Of a DNA stretch of 64,000 bases, positions 1 through 15,000 are shown one piece after another. Each line of letters begins with the position of its first letter. Within the stretch, counting starts at the first letter, position 1. The notes below the pieces were generated by a model. That model was given only the letters and a program-made list of their open reading frames with translations, did not search any database and had not been told where the DNA came from. Source of the stretch: Chionis minor (Eukaryota; Chordata; Aves; Charadriiformes; Chionididae). Made by a program: the position numbers and the translations under genes. The stretch is taken from assembly GCA_013398295.1 (NCBI GenBank), contig VZSF01000866.1, positions 256,565-320,564 of the forward strand. The letters run 5' to 3'.

Positions 1-3000
1 CACAGCTGAATCATGGCTTAGGAGAAGCTGATGAGGCAATAAAAGGGGGAAAGGGGCATAAGCCCTTGAGATCACCTCTGGATTAGTCATTTTTCCACCA
101 GAGGAAAAAAAAAAGAAAAAGAAAGCTTACACCCATTCATGAACATGTCATTCAACACCAAGTAATTCATGCTCTAGGAGGAGTTTTATTGACACTTGAA
201 TGGGCCAAGAAGTTTTCTTGAAAGGAGCCAATTTGTCTAAGACCTACTTAGGCTCCGTGCCACTTTATAATAGAGTCAGCAGAGACCCCAGGGGAAAGGC
301 ACCACATCCATCCATCCGCTACCAGTTTCTGGCAATACGAGGCTCAGCTTGCAGGCCTCAGTGCCACGGAATGAGAGAGGCCCAGGTCTCAGAGCTTACA
401 GCTAGGGAGGAGCATGCAGGGCCTCAAGCCATTGGCAAGGATCAGCCTGGATTTGGAAAGGTTGCACAAGAACAGGAGGAGCTGAAACTAGGAAAAAGGT
501 TGATAAAAGCCTGCAGAGCATGGGCCATGAATGGAACCAACTCCAGCTAGAAACTGACCTTTTTTTTTAATATGAAAAAGGTTAGTGGGAAGCATGATCT
601 CTCTTTAAACATACAAAAAATACAGATTTTTTCATACCTGGTGGTCAGCGGTCTCCTGCTAAAGAGAGAAGGTATCAAAGATAATCAACTATTTCAGCTT
701 TCAGTCAACCAGATGATCTGAACAGCTTAGAAATGGTAGAGCTTAGAAGTAAGTCTGTATCTGAAGAAGAGCTAATCACTGAGAAGCAAGCGCTAAGCCC
801 TTGACATAATATATTAAAAACTGCGTATTGACTCCTCTGTGAAACTGCTGTGACTTCACTAAGCCTTCCACTGGTGCCCCAAAGCAGAGTTATTAGTAAT
901 ATATTATTATTACCTATGTACTAGTAATAACTCCAGATCTGACTTTTCTGTGTATCACATTTTACATGAAAGAAAAATACTTGCTAAGTTGTTAGCTGTA
1001 CGCACGTGTGAGTTTGTGCATCAATCAATTCAAGGCTGGCCATTGCAAACTGAATTAAGACACCTTTCTATTTGTTTCTTCTGGTTACTTCTGGTAGTAA
1101 AACCAGTTAAACTCTATCACTGGGAGCAATAGTGGCAGATATGTTTATCAATGTGGATGCTTCGCAGGTTCCCAGCAAACTCATTCCACCTTCATTCTAC
1201 TGTAATGACAGTCTTGCTGCATCCAAATAACTGAAGGGAAGAAAGGCAAGCTTCCTAGAAAACTGTGTGGACATGTATAGCCCTGCCCAGTTTCAACTCT
1301 TCTGCAACATGTCAAATGCTTGTCAAGAGAAAAAGCTTTCCTATTTATTTATTGAGGCAATTCAGTAAAACCAAACATAGTTACCACATATGGCTTCCTG
1401 CAGCTTTGTCTGTGAAAGCAAGCATTTATAGACGGTTAGCTTTCAAGGCGCATATCCCAAAGGAGTTCCAAGTGTGTTTGCACACTCTCTTTTAGTGCCC
1501 AAAGACTTTCTCTCCTTCTCCCTTTTTAAGACAGCTGCCAATTAAAGTGAAATGTAACTGCCCAGCATGACACGGGAGCTTCTGTAGAAACTATTTGTCT
1601 CTATGCTTTTCTGTCTACTGCAGCTCCTGTACACCTGCATTTTGTCTTGGTGACTCCATCTCATAAGTATTCTCTGGTCTCTTTGTTTACTTTCAGAACC
1701 TCCATTTTTCATTCCAGTTTTATTTCCTCCTATGGAGGAGTCTGGCAGAAGTGTTGCAACTCTGAAAATCTCCTTTTGAGACGAAGCATTGCCTTTCCCA
1801 CTCCAGTTTATGACTTTCTCTTGAATAGTGTTGGTAGTTTCCTTTTGAGACATTTTATTAATATAATTATGGTAGTCTCCTGATTTGGATAGTTGTTTGC
1901 AAAGGAAAGATACCCTTCTATATTTTCCCAAAATACATTGCTTTGATAGCCAGCAGACAGGAGAGAAATATTCCATGGGGAATTGAGGCAGGAGAAGCTG
2001 CATGTAGTAAACACCATTTAAGTTCAACAATTTGTTCTGATAATCCTAAATCCTGGCACTCTCCTGTCCCTTGTGCTCTAATGCACACAAAATGTGAGAT
2101 CAGCTCAGCATACTGCTAGGATCTCTATGAACGTCCAGTCCTCTGGGGAGATCCTGGGAGCTAGATTGTATTACAGCATTTTATTAAATAATCAATTCTA
2201 AGTATACAATTTGATGCACTAAAATTCTTGCACTAAAATTCTCACAATTTGCCGCAATTTCTTAGAATTTAGAGGAGGAAGAAGAAATGACCTAATAATG
2301 GCATTTGCTTAATTCTTTGTTCCCCTTGGTTATGTCCCTAGACATATTATTGGTTCTAATAACCATTGTTTTACTCCTAGGGGTATATAAATTACAAACT
2401 GTGTTGTGGAAGAGAATGTAGCTTGGGTTTTAATTAGAAACGCAATTCCTGTGTATCCTTTTGAGAAGATTATGGATATGACAAGAGCTCTACAACTTCT
2501 GGGTGAGAAATAGCATTGCAGGAGGAGAAATACAAGGGTATGGAGAGGGCTGATTGTGCTTGAATGCAGTTTAAGTCTGTTGGATTTTTACTTGCTTAAT
2601 TAAAATACAAAAAAGCGCTGATGAGAAGCCTAGTGTATTTGTGCAGTTCTTGACTGAATCTTATTACAGAATTCTTTCCTGCTGGAGAATTTATCAGATA
2701 ACTTAGACAAAGTGTTGGACATATTTCAGTTAAAGCTGTAACACTTAACTGTTGTGGCTAACTCAAAAAACCCTTGCCTAGGTCAGGTAGCAAGGGAGCT
2801 TAACAGACAAATCAGCTATTGCAAATCCTTCCTCAGAGTTTAATGAAAGGGAACAATTTCGTCTAGTGTCTATTACATTTTAGAAAATTACCTGAGTATG
2901 CTCTAGGGAATACCAAGGTATGCAACATCAGACACACAATTAAGCAATATAATTGCATAAACAACGTATTTGGGGCAGGCAGAGTGTTTGAACAGACCAT

Positions 3001-6000
3001 GCAAAAACTGTTCCCAAATGGAAGCTGACAAATAATCATGTGACTCTTAAAAATGAACAAAACACTCTTTAAATGTGAATTGTACTTGACTGAAGTGTTT
3101 GATTCTACTTTTAGAGTTCCCTTCACATAATGCCCTTGTTTTGGTCACCTTTCATGCGAAACAATTGATTTTTTTTTCCTTTGCTCAAAGGAAAAACAAT
3201 AGGCGTTTCCGTGATCTAAAGGGAAATAGATGCCAAAGCAGAATGAAACATTTACAGCTTAGATTAGAACTGTTAACGCTGTCTTGATAATACTTACATT
3301 ATCCTCATATCATCTTATATTACTCCATAATTATCTCCCACACAATAGTACAATTGTTCTGTAGAACTAATAAGAGAGAATTGTATTAAACATCTGAATT
3401 TCCCATTGCGTGATAGGTGCTTTGTCAAAATGGTAGGCAGAATACAACTACCCTGAAGCCTCTGCATTTGTTGTGATATATGCAGGCATCCATATCCTTT
3501 TAAAATTCAGATGCACAGTCTTTCAACACACCGCTCCGAGTGGATACTATTCCTGCCATTAGGTCTGCTGGGGCCATGGGTTAAGCTGGCTCCTCATGTC
3601 CTGCAGCAGATGGGCAGTTTGTGCACCAGGCTGCCTGCACTCTTATCCCAACAGCCACGGCTCTCCCGATCCACTGTACTTGTAATCTTTGTTTAATATT
3701 CATTTTCCTCTTAGTCTGTTCCCCAAAATTTTCCTGCAATGCTGTATTATTCCTTCTAGTGCGGCCCAGCTTCCCTCTGCATTGCCAAATCAGAGGTACC
3801 TTCTGACAAACCAAAAATGCTTCTTTCCCTGTATGTACTAACTAGATACAGGGCAATAATACAACTCACCTTCATCTTCAGAGACCTGCTTCAGGACTGT
3901 GAGTTTAGAAAGACATTCAACAATACACGCAAAGATGATGAGAACAGATTAGATAAGAGTCAGGCAGAGTGTAAACAGAAACAGGCGGTGATACTGGGCA
4001 TTTAATGGTCTCTTTTCATGTGCTGTGCCAAGAGGGGATCAAGCACCCTAAGCAATTGTATGGCAAGATAGTGGAGGCAAACTGAACATCCAGCAACGGC
4101 TTCTTATGTGCTCGTGCCACAGAAAGCTTCAGCAGGAGACTGCCAGTGCCATGAGCACAAGATCTTCTGCGTCCTTGTACCAGCTTTCTTTCGTACCTCT
4201 GCTGCTCCTCAATGAATGCGGTAACAGGAAGGAGAAATTGCAGTCAGCGAAACAGGAACCAGAGGCACGGAGCTGTGAACAGGGAACTTAACCACAGGCC
4301 GGGGGCACCGTCCACCACGTGGTGTTGCACTCGTGGCTGACCACAGCAGAAAGGGAGTGATTTCCTGGTTTACATCCAGCTAAATTATCATTGTGCTAGT
4401 GCTGTACCATTTGCATTTTGTTTGGGGCAGAAGCATGTATCTCCCACACCTCTTTTTCATTCTCCTTTTCCTGGACCTGGATCTAAGATCTTCAGTTTTG
4501 CACCATCTGAGAAACAAAAAACAGAAGGAGGTGTCAGGCTGAAGTAATAATAATGAGATCAAGTAGTAAATCAAGGAAGTTTGAACAAATGTAGCTAATT
4601 GCATCATTGTGTGAAACAAAACAAATGTTGGTTCAACTATAATTTAGGCTAGGGAGTCAAAGGCAGCTGAACAGAATATTTGTACAAGTAAAAGCAACAC
4701 TTCTGCGCAGATGCAAATCCGCTGCAGTTTTTGAAATACAGTTTTAACATCAGAGGTGCTAATAAAAAGGGATGATTTTCAGGATTTTGCAAATTACAGC
4801 TCAGTATATTAAGAGGAATGAGTGGCAATTTATATGAATATGCAAGGCTATAAACCAGAGCAGTTCAGCAGCTGCTCTACAGGCAGCCAAACTGTCGTTG
4901 TGACGAGAGCGAGAGCCTCCTGGAGAAGGGTAGAGTGGACAGTCATGGGTAGGAACCATTAAAAAGCATCATTAAGTAAGCAAGCGCTGCTAGAGCAGAC
5001 TGAATCGTGAGAATCACTAGCAGGCAGTCTGGCAGCCTTTCTCCCTTTCATTTTTGGAATGATTGGTTATTTGTTGGTTTTAATTTTTTAAAATTTTGTT
5101 TCCTTCCCGATGATGATGTAATTTGAATTCATCTACATGTTTGATTATTGTCTTGTAGAAGTTTAATTAAGTATATAAAATGAAAGCATAGCTTCAGCTC
5201 ATCCTGTGGAATATGCACCAGCAGGACACCTTAAATGCTCCTGCTGCTGCTGCCTTGCCAGACCTGAGGACTCCAGTCTTGGGCACTGTCAAGCCAATGC
5301 TGTTCACCAGCGCTTTGTTTCAATAGAGAAATGTGGTGCATACAAGGGATAACAAAGGCAGCTCCTTTTCTGAAGAACACAAAATAGATTAAGCTGGTCT
5401 CAGCTGAAAAGGATGCCATCAATTTAGACAGCAGCCTGCTCTTTCAGCTGAAAACATGGGAAATGGAGCAGCACAAATGGATGAACTGCTTGATTCTCCA
5501 AAATATTTGTGAGATAATTAATCTCTACTGCTTTCTTTGTTTGATAGGGCACCAGCTTACTGCTCCATTACATGCAATGATATCACTGAAGAAGGTAGGC
5601 ATTTTCAAATGAGTGAAAAACAGAATTTATTTTCTCTTTAACACAACGTTCTTTGTGTGTTGAGAAGTAAAAAAACAAACTGTCCTTGTGTTCATGGTTC
5701 CTCAGTGCTGCAGCACTGGAAGTTTAGGGGCAAAGGAACAGTTGTAAAACAGAAAGTGGGGGCAAAGAAAGCAGTGACAAACTTGGAGGGAGAAAGTAGT
5801 ACTGTAAATATACCTAATGACTAGGCATAAAAAGAAGTACTGAGTGATTCCTCATGCTCTTGTGAACTGAAAGCAGCTTGGTGAGAAACCTCAGGGCAAT
5901 CATTCCCAAGCTTGCTGGAACAGCAAGACTCTAGGATAATAGTGTTGGCTCCCCTGCTAGAGCACTCCCTCCTGGCCGACATATGGATTAGTTTTAAGAG

Positions 6001-9000
6001 GGCAGTTAAGGATAACAGTACAACCTTGTGACTGCAGGAAAAATAAAAACATGATAATAAATTCAGCAGAGGGAGAGTTAGAAAATTGAGACATTTATCA
6101 AGACGATTGTCTTACTGTGACAATAGTAGTACTTACCCTGGACATCTTGGTACAAGCAGCTTGGGCCAAGAGCATTAAAACTGCCTTACCCCTGTTTAAA
6201 TACCAAATTTCAGCTGGAATGGAGAGAGCGAGGCTCCTGGTACACAGGAAAGCAAGGCAGAGCTGCAATGACTGTTCTTTAGTCCCTAATATGAGTTTTT
6301 CTCATGTGTTTGAATTTTTCCTTAAATGGCTAGAGATCATTTCTGTCTTATTCCTCCAATAAGATGTTTAAATTCCTCATTTACTGCTCAGTACATCATT
6401 CAAGCTCTCCAGCTCTCCGAGCAGAAAGCACTGCTTTTGGATCTTTAGTGGAGAGTTCTCTGATCTTGGAGCAGGAATGCAGACAGCACATTCCTACAGA
6501 AAGCTTTTTAGCAATTATTTTGTATTCAACGCATGTATTTGTTTATCAGCAATGTATTTGTTTATCAGCAAAGTATTTTCTAAACACTTTTGTAATAGTG
6601 TCTAAATATATTTTATTGTAGTTTCTAACCAATTTTTAACACCATTAAAAATTAAAAAGAAAAAATCATTTGCCAAAGATTTCTTTTCCTGGTGATACCG
6701 TGTATCCCAGAACTGCCAAGCATTCCTGCCTTCTGTGGCTCTTACTTGATTTCTACAGCATTGTTGGCTGTGTTAAAACAGGCAAACTTGATCATTACGC
6801 TTTGTCAATCTTACTTGAGATTTCAGTCAGTTATGTTTTGACTGGATTTAACAGAAAAGCTTTCCAATTATTTTTTTCCCCCTGTTAGCCCTTCATTTTT
6901 CACTCCCTCTTACCTTGTATGCTACCCCCAGGACTCTTTAAAATGTACTAGACATTGGAGCAAGACTCCGGAGTCAGCAGCCGCTGCACACAAGCATCTC
7001 CCAGACTTCTGGAGTGCTGAACTGTGACGAGCTGCTTCAAATCAGCACCTCTGCAGCAAACCTGCGATGTGTTGTCCTCAGCCCTGGAAATCCCTGCAGG
7101 TAGTCCCAGCACAGGCCGGGAGGAGAAGGCAGTGGGTCGTCCTGGAGTCCCCAGCCACCACAGACATTTTCTGATCAGACACTGCCTAAATGTGTCATTG
7201 GCAAAGGACTGGGGTGTGCTATTTGTGACCTTTGCTTCCAAATGCAACAAAGCACAGCTTTCCTTTTACCCAGCAGATGGCCAACTGCTCTTGGTAACAG
7301 AAAATAAACCCAAGCAGAGGCTTTCTCGCTAACATTTATAGCCCTGCAGATGGACACTTTAAAGGAGAGGCAGCTTTGTTAAAAGACAAAAGAAAAACCT
7401 ATGATAACTTTAAATTCAAGGCCTGGTTATTTTGCACTCTGTGGTGGATCTCCCCTTTCTTCAGACAGCTCTCCTGAAGTGGTAACACACGTGCAAGGCT
7501 TCTGGGAAACGTAGCATGTGCTCCAGGGATGTGTGGTGGTTTACTTCTAACAGGAGTGTGAAAGGCTGCAATAACAGAAATGGTAGGCTTTGTATCCCTG
7601 GAAAAGCTTAGAAATATTAAGCTTAATTACAGGAGAAAATATAAATAAACGCTTTGAAGTTTTGTTCAATGAAACTCTATCTTCTATTCCCTGATCTTGT
7701 TCTTTCTCTAAAAGGTCATTGCTGTTCCCAAGGGCATTGCAGGTTTAGCTGGACCCAGCTACACCCAGTGGTTGCAGTTCTGCCTAATGCCTGTGACTTT
7801 AGGTGATCAGAGGGCGCTCCTAGATGGGAACATGAAAGCCCAAACTTGAGCTAGTATTTCATCTGAAGTTCACATTCAGGATTAACCCAGCAGCTTAGAC
7901 ATGGCACTGCAATGGACAGTTACTCCTCTGGAGGGGACAGGTTCAATGTACATGCTTAGACTTATCCCTAATGTTTTGTCTCCCACCATTAACTTTTAGA
8001 CAGTAGGTAGTTACCAGCATGGGCAGCCTCATGGACAGGCACCTCCTAGCATCAGTAAAGGTCTGACAATGCCGAAATGAACTAGCTAGTGGAAAACAAA
8101 CCAGGAACGGAAACAACAAACTTTCATCCATTGCTGGGGCATTAGGCAGCCTAACGCCGTATAGCAACTGTTGGCAGATACTCAAAAGACGGAGCTTGGG
8201 GTGCTTAAGAGGCTCAGACTGACCACAGTCACAGGCTTTGTCAACCCACATCGCCAGGAACTGAGCACACAGTAGACGTCAGTTCTCCTCCCAGACCTGC
8301 TCCTTTTGCAGTAGTTTTCGCTCTTCTGCTTTTCCTGTAACTGTGACAGCCAGTGCTATTCGATCACCAGGGGGGTATACGTACACCCCATCAGAGATTT
8401 CTGTAGTACAGAGGTTTCAGAAGACAGTTTCCTGCTTTATTTGATATAATTTCTAGCACAATTTCAGTTACTGTTTTGTTATTTCTCATATGTAGCCAAT
8501 TAGCTTTTTTCTGTCTGCAAAATGTCTCAGATGGCAACACAGCAAAGAATATAAATTAAGAAAGTATGACTCCATGCTAGAAAATGAAGAAAACTGGCAG
8601 GAATCTTACAGGCAGATAAAGTAAATAAAATAGCATTAACAATCTTAGCAAAGCATTCCAGATTTTGAAATGACAAAGTCCTTTTCAATAAGCTTTTTGC
8701 ATACTTAAACACTGACTGCCATGTGTTGTGCAAGCAGTTTGAATGTTCTTCTCTTACTGAAAGAGGAGGTTATGCAACCAGACCGCAATACACACGTTGC
8801 CGTTTGAAGACAAGTTTAAAAAGCAGTAAAGTATTATAAAAGTATCATTACAGGAGCAAAAGTTCTTTCGAATCATTCCAACTGCTCATTTCACAGGAGA
8901 AGGAGGTTGTTTAAACTCTCTTTTGTGGTATATTATGTGTGTAAGCCATAAAAAGTAACCTTGGGAGACAGTGCCTGCACCAGACAGTAATGGGTGCCAC
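1..9000. other. Intergenic DNA, no gene recognised
   Basis: AT-rich non-coding DNA. I see no recognisable protein family, tRNA or rRNA. Open frames here are short and lack family motifs; the longest is 162 codons at 1542-2030 on the minus strand (see findings). Short simple tracts include a purine run around 100-125 and a 19-bp perfect tandem duplication at 6534-6571. By analogy with human synteny this lies upstream of NFE2L2, in the interval towards AGPS, but no AGPS exon was recognised. Confidence 0.7.
6534..6571. repeat. 19-bp perfect tandem duplication
   Basis: The unit tgtatttgtttatcagcaa occurs twice back to back (6534-6552 and 6553-6571) with no mismatch. It looks like a small local duplication or slippage event; no function is implied. 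Confidence 0.85.
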
Positions 9001-12000
9001 AAGCATTTGCCTTTCAGAGGTGGCAAATGATACTATAAGTTCACGTAGAAAAGTATGTGCAAATGGTCTAAGAAATGCCAAACAGGTGGAGTGAAAGGTT
9101 TCTGGCATGGAAAGTAACTAAGCCAAAGGGAACTTCTGAGCAAGAAGGGCCGAGTGTGCTTCTGTCCCCTGCTAATGTTCTCTGCCATTCTGCCCTTATA
9201 CCTTGGCATCTGTTAACTTGATATGCTTTTACTATTTCCTGCCCTGCCCCAGGTGTCTCTAAGCTTAGTATTTGATTTTTGGCACCTTTTTCCCTTTCAT
9301 GCTTATGCTTGTTTCAGGCAACAGCAGCTGCATGGAATAAATCCTTTGTGTTTTATAGTGCCATTGTTCAAAGCTGTGTTTAAGAGTGCTCCTACACGTT
9401 TGCGATAGTAAACAACTATAGAAAGAAGCTGGAATTAATAAAAACATAATAAAAAGGCAGAGCTAAATACTCTTGTGCCGTGAAAGCAATTGGAAGTATG
9501 CATGTACAAAAAGACTTCCTTGATTAGCACATTATGAAGGAGCAATCATTTTTACAGGAAGAGCATGCAGTACTTATTTCATCCACCAGGATGTGTCATT
9601 GATTTTGTGTTTTGAATCTAGTTTTGAATAAACACCACGGGGCAGAGATGTTAGATTCCCTTCCTTCATTTTGTGAGTCAATGTCACTTTAGGTCCTTTT
9701 TCAACCAGTTGACCAGTATTCTAATGCATACTGAAACAGCCTTACGGATGATCTCGTTATGTTTGGACTACAGTTGTTCCAAATGGAAAGAGATTCCAGC
9801 TAAGAAAACAAGTCTTCTCTCTTTTCTATCATACCCCTTTTTTTGCAGAAGAGAAGCATTTGGTGTACGACTCCTCTGGCAACTCTACATCAGCTCAGGG
9901 GCTGCCTTGCAACAGAGCTATTCCTTGGAGTCCGTATTGGACCTTCTTGCTGGAAAAAGAGAATGGCTTGCAGAATTTTGTCCATAGTTGGTTTTTTTGT
10001 TGTTTTTTTTTTTTACTGAGTTACCCACAAATCACTAATTAAAGGGAATGGATCCTTAGAACAGATGAATTCAGAGTCACCAGTGAGACTTGCTATTTTA
10101 AGGACTGCTTTACATTTCACAATAAAGAAAAGAAAATGACAGTAAACGTCGTTTGATAACCTTGCATATTCCACTCATATAGCCAACTCGTATTTTGTGA
10201 ACGGCTATACGTATAGTGTGCATTTTTATATTATCTAGAGCTTCAGAACACAAGATGGCAGTGTACATTGTAGTGAATCCAGGCTTCAAGCTGCTCCTCC
10301 TACTCAAACAGAGCATATAACATTTTATTCAGTCATATATTAATCTGATCATGTACTTGCGGTATTAGAAATAAACCTAAAAGTATTTGTCAACAGCAGA
10401 AACAAATGCAATTTGCCAATAAATGAATATTGCATGAACAAGTGTTAGGTAAAGCTTAATTCAAGATGTTATCACACATAACAACACTCTGGAGACATTA
10501 AAAGCCTCTTATGGAACTCCTCAATTGCAATAACAAGAGGGTATCCCTTTATGAAGGAATGGAAGTTGGCTCAGTCGTAAGAGCTTCAGAGCAAAATTGG
10601 CTGCTGGGGAAAAGCACATAAGAGATCTGGCAGCCTGAAATATGTGAAAAGCTCAGGGCTCTCGGAGGAGTAGTGCGGACCACTGAAGTGGAACAGGCTG
10701 AACAGTATCTAAAATTGAACAGGTGCCTTTCTGTGAAAAAAAACCCAACAAAGCGGACAACTGTTTGGCATGATAATTCAGAGAAAAAAAATTTCCACCG
10801 AGAGGCATCGAATTAGAGGGTAGGTCTCTGGCTGAGGACAAAATTGCTTAAAGAGCTACAAGTAGTCAGACCTTTCTGTCTGTAACTTCAGAGAAAGCTC
10901 ATTCAGAGTCTATCTGGGTACACGTGGCCAAAGAGAACTGCAGTAACGAACTTCCTGTGCAACTACCGCCCCAGTCCCTTTTCTTGTGTGGAGCTGAATG
11001 TTGGAATTAGTAGGTGTAGCTACAAAATTGTCTTGGCTGCCTTTCTGAACTGAACTCTTAGCATTTTGGTTATGCAAACATGGTCTTATTAGAAAGGCTC
11101 GCTACATAGTCAAGAAAGCCCTAAGAAAAATAGTAATATTTCAGAGTATAGAATAAACCTGGAAAACATCCCTGTGGGATGTGTAACACTGACAGAATTC
11201 TAGGCAGTCCTGCTTGCTTCCTGGGGGATGATGAGATGATATTGCCTCCCTGCAGCCGAACTCATGGCACTAACGGGCAAATCGGAGTGACCCAGAAGAT
11301 CAAAACTTCACACCAAGGTTCATCATTTCTGGATACAGCTTTTAATTTAACATAGTTATTTGGAATTAGATTGTGAAAACATATATCATTTCTCTCAGAC
11401 AAGTGTGATTTAACTATTTTCTATTTTTCTCTCCGGAATGGGAATATTTGTCATCTTGCATTGTGTAGGGCAATGGAGAAACTCCCGGCAGGGAGTGGAG
11501 TATAGCATCCAGAGCATGACCAGCGGTTTTGATAGAAGGTGGAATTGGGAATGCTGGTCCCTAAGTCTACTTTTCTTGTAGTCATTATTCATGCGTAAAA
11601 ATCCCTCAATTGCAGCAGCTCCAGTGAAAAGTTGTCAGATTTTTCATGGTGGCCCATGCCTGTTGTTACAATTGAATCGATTGCTGCTTGTTATTGCCTT
11701 ATGTTCCCACGCATAAATCACTGGGTTTATTCCAAGACTTTTTCTCTCTCTCTTTCTGAGTTTGCATAAGATTGAATTTGGCATTGATTCAAATCAAATA
11801 ATTCAAATGTCATTTTTCCTTGGTATTTAAAGTAAGGCTCGGTGTGGGCTCGTGACTGAAATAAAGTGTCTTACCTAGCAGTTTCAGTCATTTGGTCTAT
11901 TTGTCACAGCAGATTACAGAAGGTGTGGTATGCACAGAATTATGCATGCACTTTTCAGCCATCTAAAATGGAGAATAAATTGAACATGTCATGGTTCTAG

Positions 12001-15000
12001 GGCAGTAATTTATATTGAGTACAAGCTGAGAAGGGACCGGAGCCAAAACCTCAGATCTAAATTAGCTTGAGTTCCAGGGAAATTTTAATCCAAATAAAAA
12101 CTTCACAGCTGCTCATTATATAATTAAGTGAACCAACAAGAGACCATGTCTCAGTACTCCCAAACTAAAGAATTTACACCAAAATTGAAATTTGTGGCTT
12201 AGTCCACAGGTGCCCGGGACTGACCCTGACCACCAAAGTTCTGTGTGCAGCTATTGCCTCTTGAATTCTGCTGTCTCTTGTAACCGCTCTGAATGTCTGT
12301 TGGCTTTTATGTATTCCCGTTCTCTGTAAATGAACTTTTTGTGCCAGATATTTCCTTACTGAGAGTGTGTTACGAGGACTCACACACTCAAGATTTTTCA
12401 TACATGAACTTCATATAAGTTGGTCTCATGGCCTCCTTTTCACTACAGGTGCTTATTCAAGGTTTGATTTGCAAGGCAAATCTTGCCTTTGGCAACCCTG
12501 GCAATTGCCTGCCTTTCAAATTTCTATGAATGCAGATACCACCGGTAATGTCCAGATTTGAGAGGAGGAAGGAAAATGTTGTCTTTTCTTGTTTCTTCTG
12601 CCTTGTCTTCCCTACAGACTGTCCCATCTTCTTTTGCTTCTAGTCAAAACCCAACCGCTTTTTTATATCAGTAGTCACCACGCATAGATGTACAGTGAAA
12701 TTCCTTCTTTAGGTAAAATAGTTCTTACTTTTCTTTTCAGAATTCCTAATCCAACCTTCTTTTCCCAGGTATAACTAATTTCCCCATAATCAAATATAAT
12801 CTACCCTCCTCTCACAATAAAATGCAGCTGTAATAGCCCACCCCAAGATTAACTTCTCCCTCCCCAGTATTTCACAAAAGCACCTCTTTGACCTGACTCA
12901 ACACAAATCAAAATTAATTTGTTTCCCATCGTCCAAAACAACTTCTTCCCTCCAAGATAAACTCTTCTCCTGACATTAAATTCTAATGACACTTGCAAAT
13001 TCAGGAAGTCACGGTGCAGCAGAATGATAGTAGTCCTAGAGGCACTTTAACCTTTTCATTTACTGCAAGCATCATCCCTCTGCCTTTTGTCATCCGGTAA
13101 TGTAAAAGGCAAGGTCTGGTCTATAAGGGGATGGAGCAGGAAATGTCAGCAGGCCGGAGATTGCTCCCTTCTGGTCCGGCACGGGCTCCCAGGCTCCAGC
13201 TGGGGCTGCAGGCTGCAGAGCTGTTCAGGGCAGGGAGTGAGTGGGGAGAAGGATATTGGGGGTTATTCCTACCACTGATACATTCCCCAAGTAAACACTG
13301 CTTGTCATGATGAAAGCAAAATGCAATATATTTAAAAATCGGCAAAAGTCACACGCCTGCGAAACGTGCTGGCAAATGGTATCACAGAGGCCAAGTGCTT
13401 AGCAGGATTCACTAAAAGGTTATACATACATATTCATACATTTATGTGGGGAATTAGATTGGACCTGATAAAAATTCATAATGGATATAAATGTTCACAG
13501 TTCAGGGCATAAATCAGCCACCAGCCTGAGGTCAGAAAATAACTTCCCCTATAGTCAGGTTGTTATACAATTATCCATTATACTCGTGGAGAGGGGAAAG
13601 GAGGTTGAAGAATAGGGCAATTTCCTCAGAGACATCTGGGAATTACTATTGGCAGACAACTAATTTAGATTTGATCTGGTATGGAAGTTCTTATTACATC
13701 AAATAATGTAATTTAGAATTAAAGCATATGATTTATTTTGTATTTTCTTACTCTTTATGTAATCAAGTTCATGCCTGGGGGTAACTGCAAGCCTTTCCCT
13801 TTTAAGCCAACCAAAGTTAGTGAAATTCACTGCACTGCATTTTCTAACAGAACCTTCTTAAAAACAGCTTCAAATTTTCCAAGGAAGTCAGGCAGAGTCC
13901 CAGGAATTTAGTTTGTTGAAAAGCTAGCCAACTAATATAGCCAACAACTGTCTGTATTAGCAGAAAAAAAAATTGTGTGCATGAACTGCAGTAAAAAATC
14001 TCATATTCTGAAAAGTTCTTATTCTCGTTAAGTTTGCATAATAACCTAAAAATCCTTGCAGAGCACCTGAACATCACAAATTAAAGCACATGGACTACTC
14101 CAGGCCTGCTTTTCCTGCTTGGTATTGTCAGCTTGTCTATGCAAAACACACTCGTGCAGCGGACTTGTTTTCACCAAGCAACATACCTCCAGCTCTCATG
14201 TTGCACTTGCAAACAGTCTGCAAGCTAACGTAACACACACCGCACACTAATAAAAACAGCCTTTGTGACCTTACAAACAGATAACTTGATTTAAAATCAG
14301 TTGATTAAGAAATGGTAAGTGAATACAGGAAATCATTTGCATCCGCTGCAGGGGTCAAGGGATGCTAGCTGCATTCTGCTATAGTTTCTGGAATGCATGT
14401 GATACACTTACTGTAACAGTATAAATTATCATCACAATAAATGTGGGAAACTGAGGGATATTTATTAACCAAACACCTCACCAATTTTCACAAGAAAAAA
14501 GTGGTACTTGGCATCCGTCTCTCTTAAGCATAATTTCTGTTCTCCTAGTGAGCAATACTAGCAACATTGCACAGTGGTCTCTCTGAAAATCTGAACATCT
14601 GAAAGGTTCTGGGGCCACAATCAACAAACACTGTGGTCTTACTAAAAAAAAAAGTCTTGCTGTGCAAACTTGAGTGATCAGCGTGGACGGATTTACAAAA
14701 GGAATGGCTGAAGAGAAGGCAGCAGATGTAATGTAGTAGATTTTTTTACAGGTTTCAAATAATATTCCATAAAAACCTTACTGGAAAAATGAATTCAAGC
14801 TGGCTTTGCTAGGAAAGCTGTGAGTTTCTTCTGGAGCACCTGACCTGTCCCCTGGTGCTGCCTCCCAGCTGGGGCTCCCCCAGCTCAGTGCCCAGCGCTG
14901 AGGTGTTGGAGGCAGGAGGCTTTGCCGGCTCTAGTTACCAGGCTGTCCTCCTTTAACACACAGGGTCTGCAGAAGTAACGCGACTGTTTTATGGCTTTCT

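Noticed and set aside
8370..8390. Near-palindrome ggggtatacgtacacccc near 8.37 kb
   Set aside because: Imperfect and isolated; no neighbouring feature suggests an operator, recombination site or hairpin gene.
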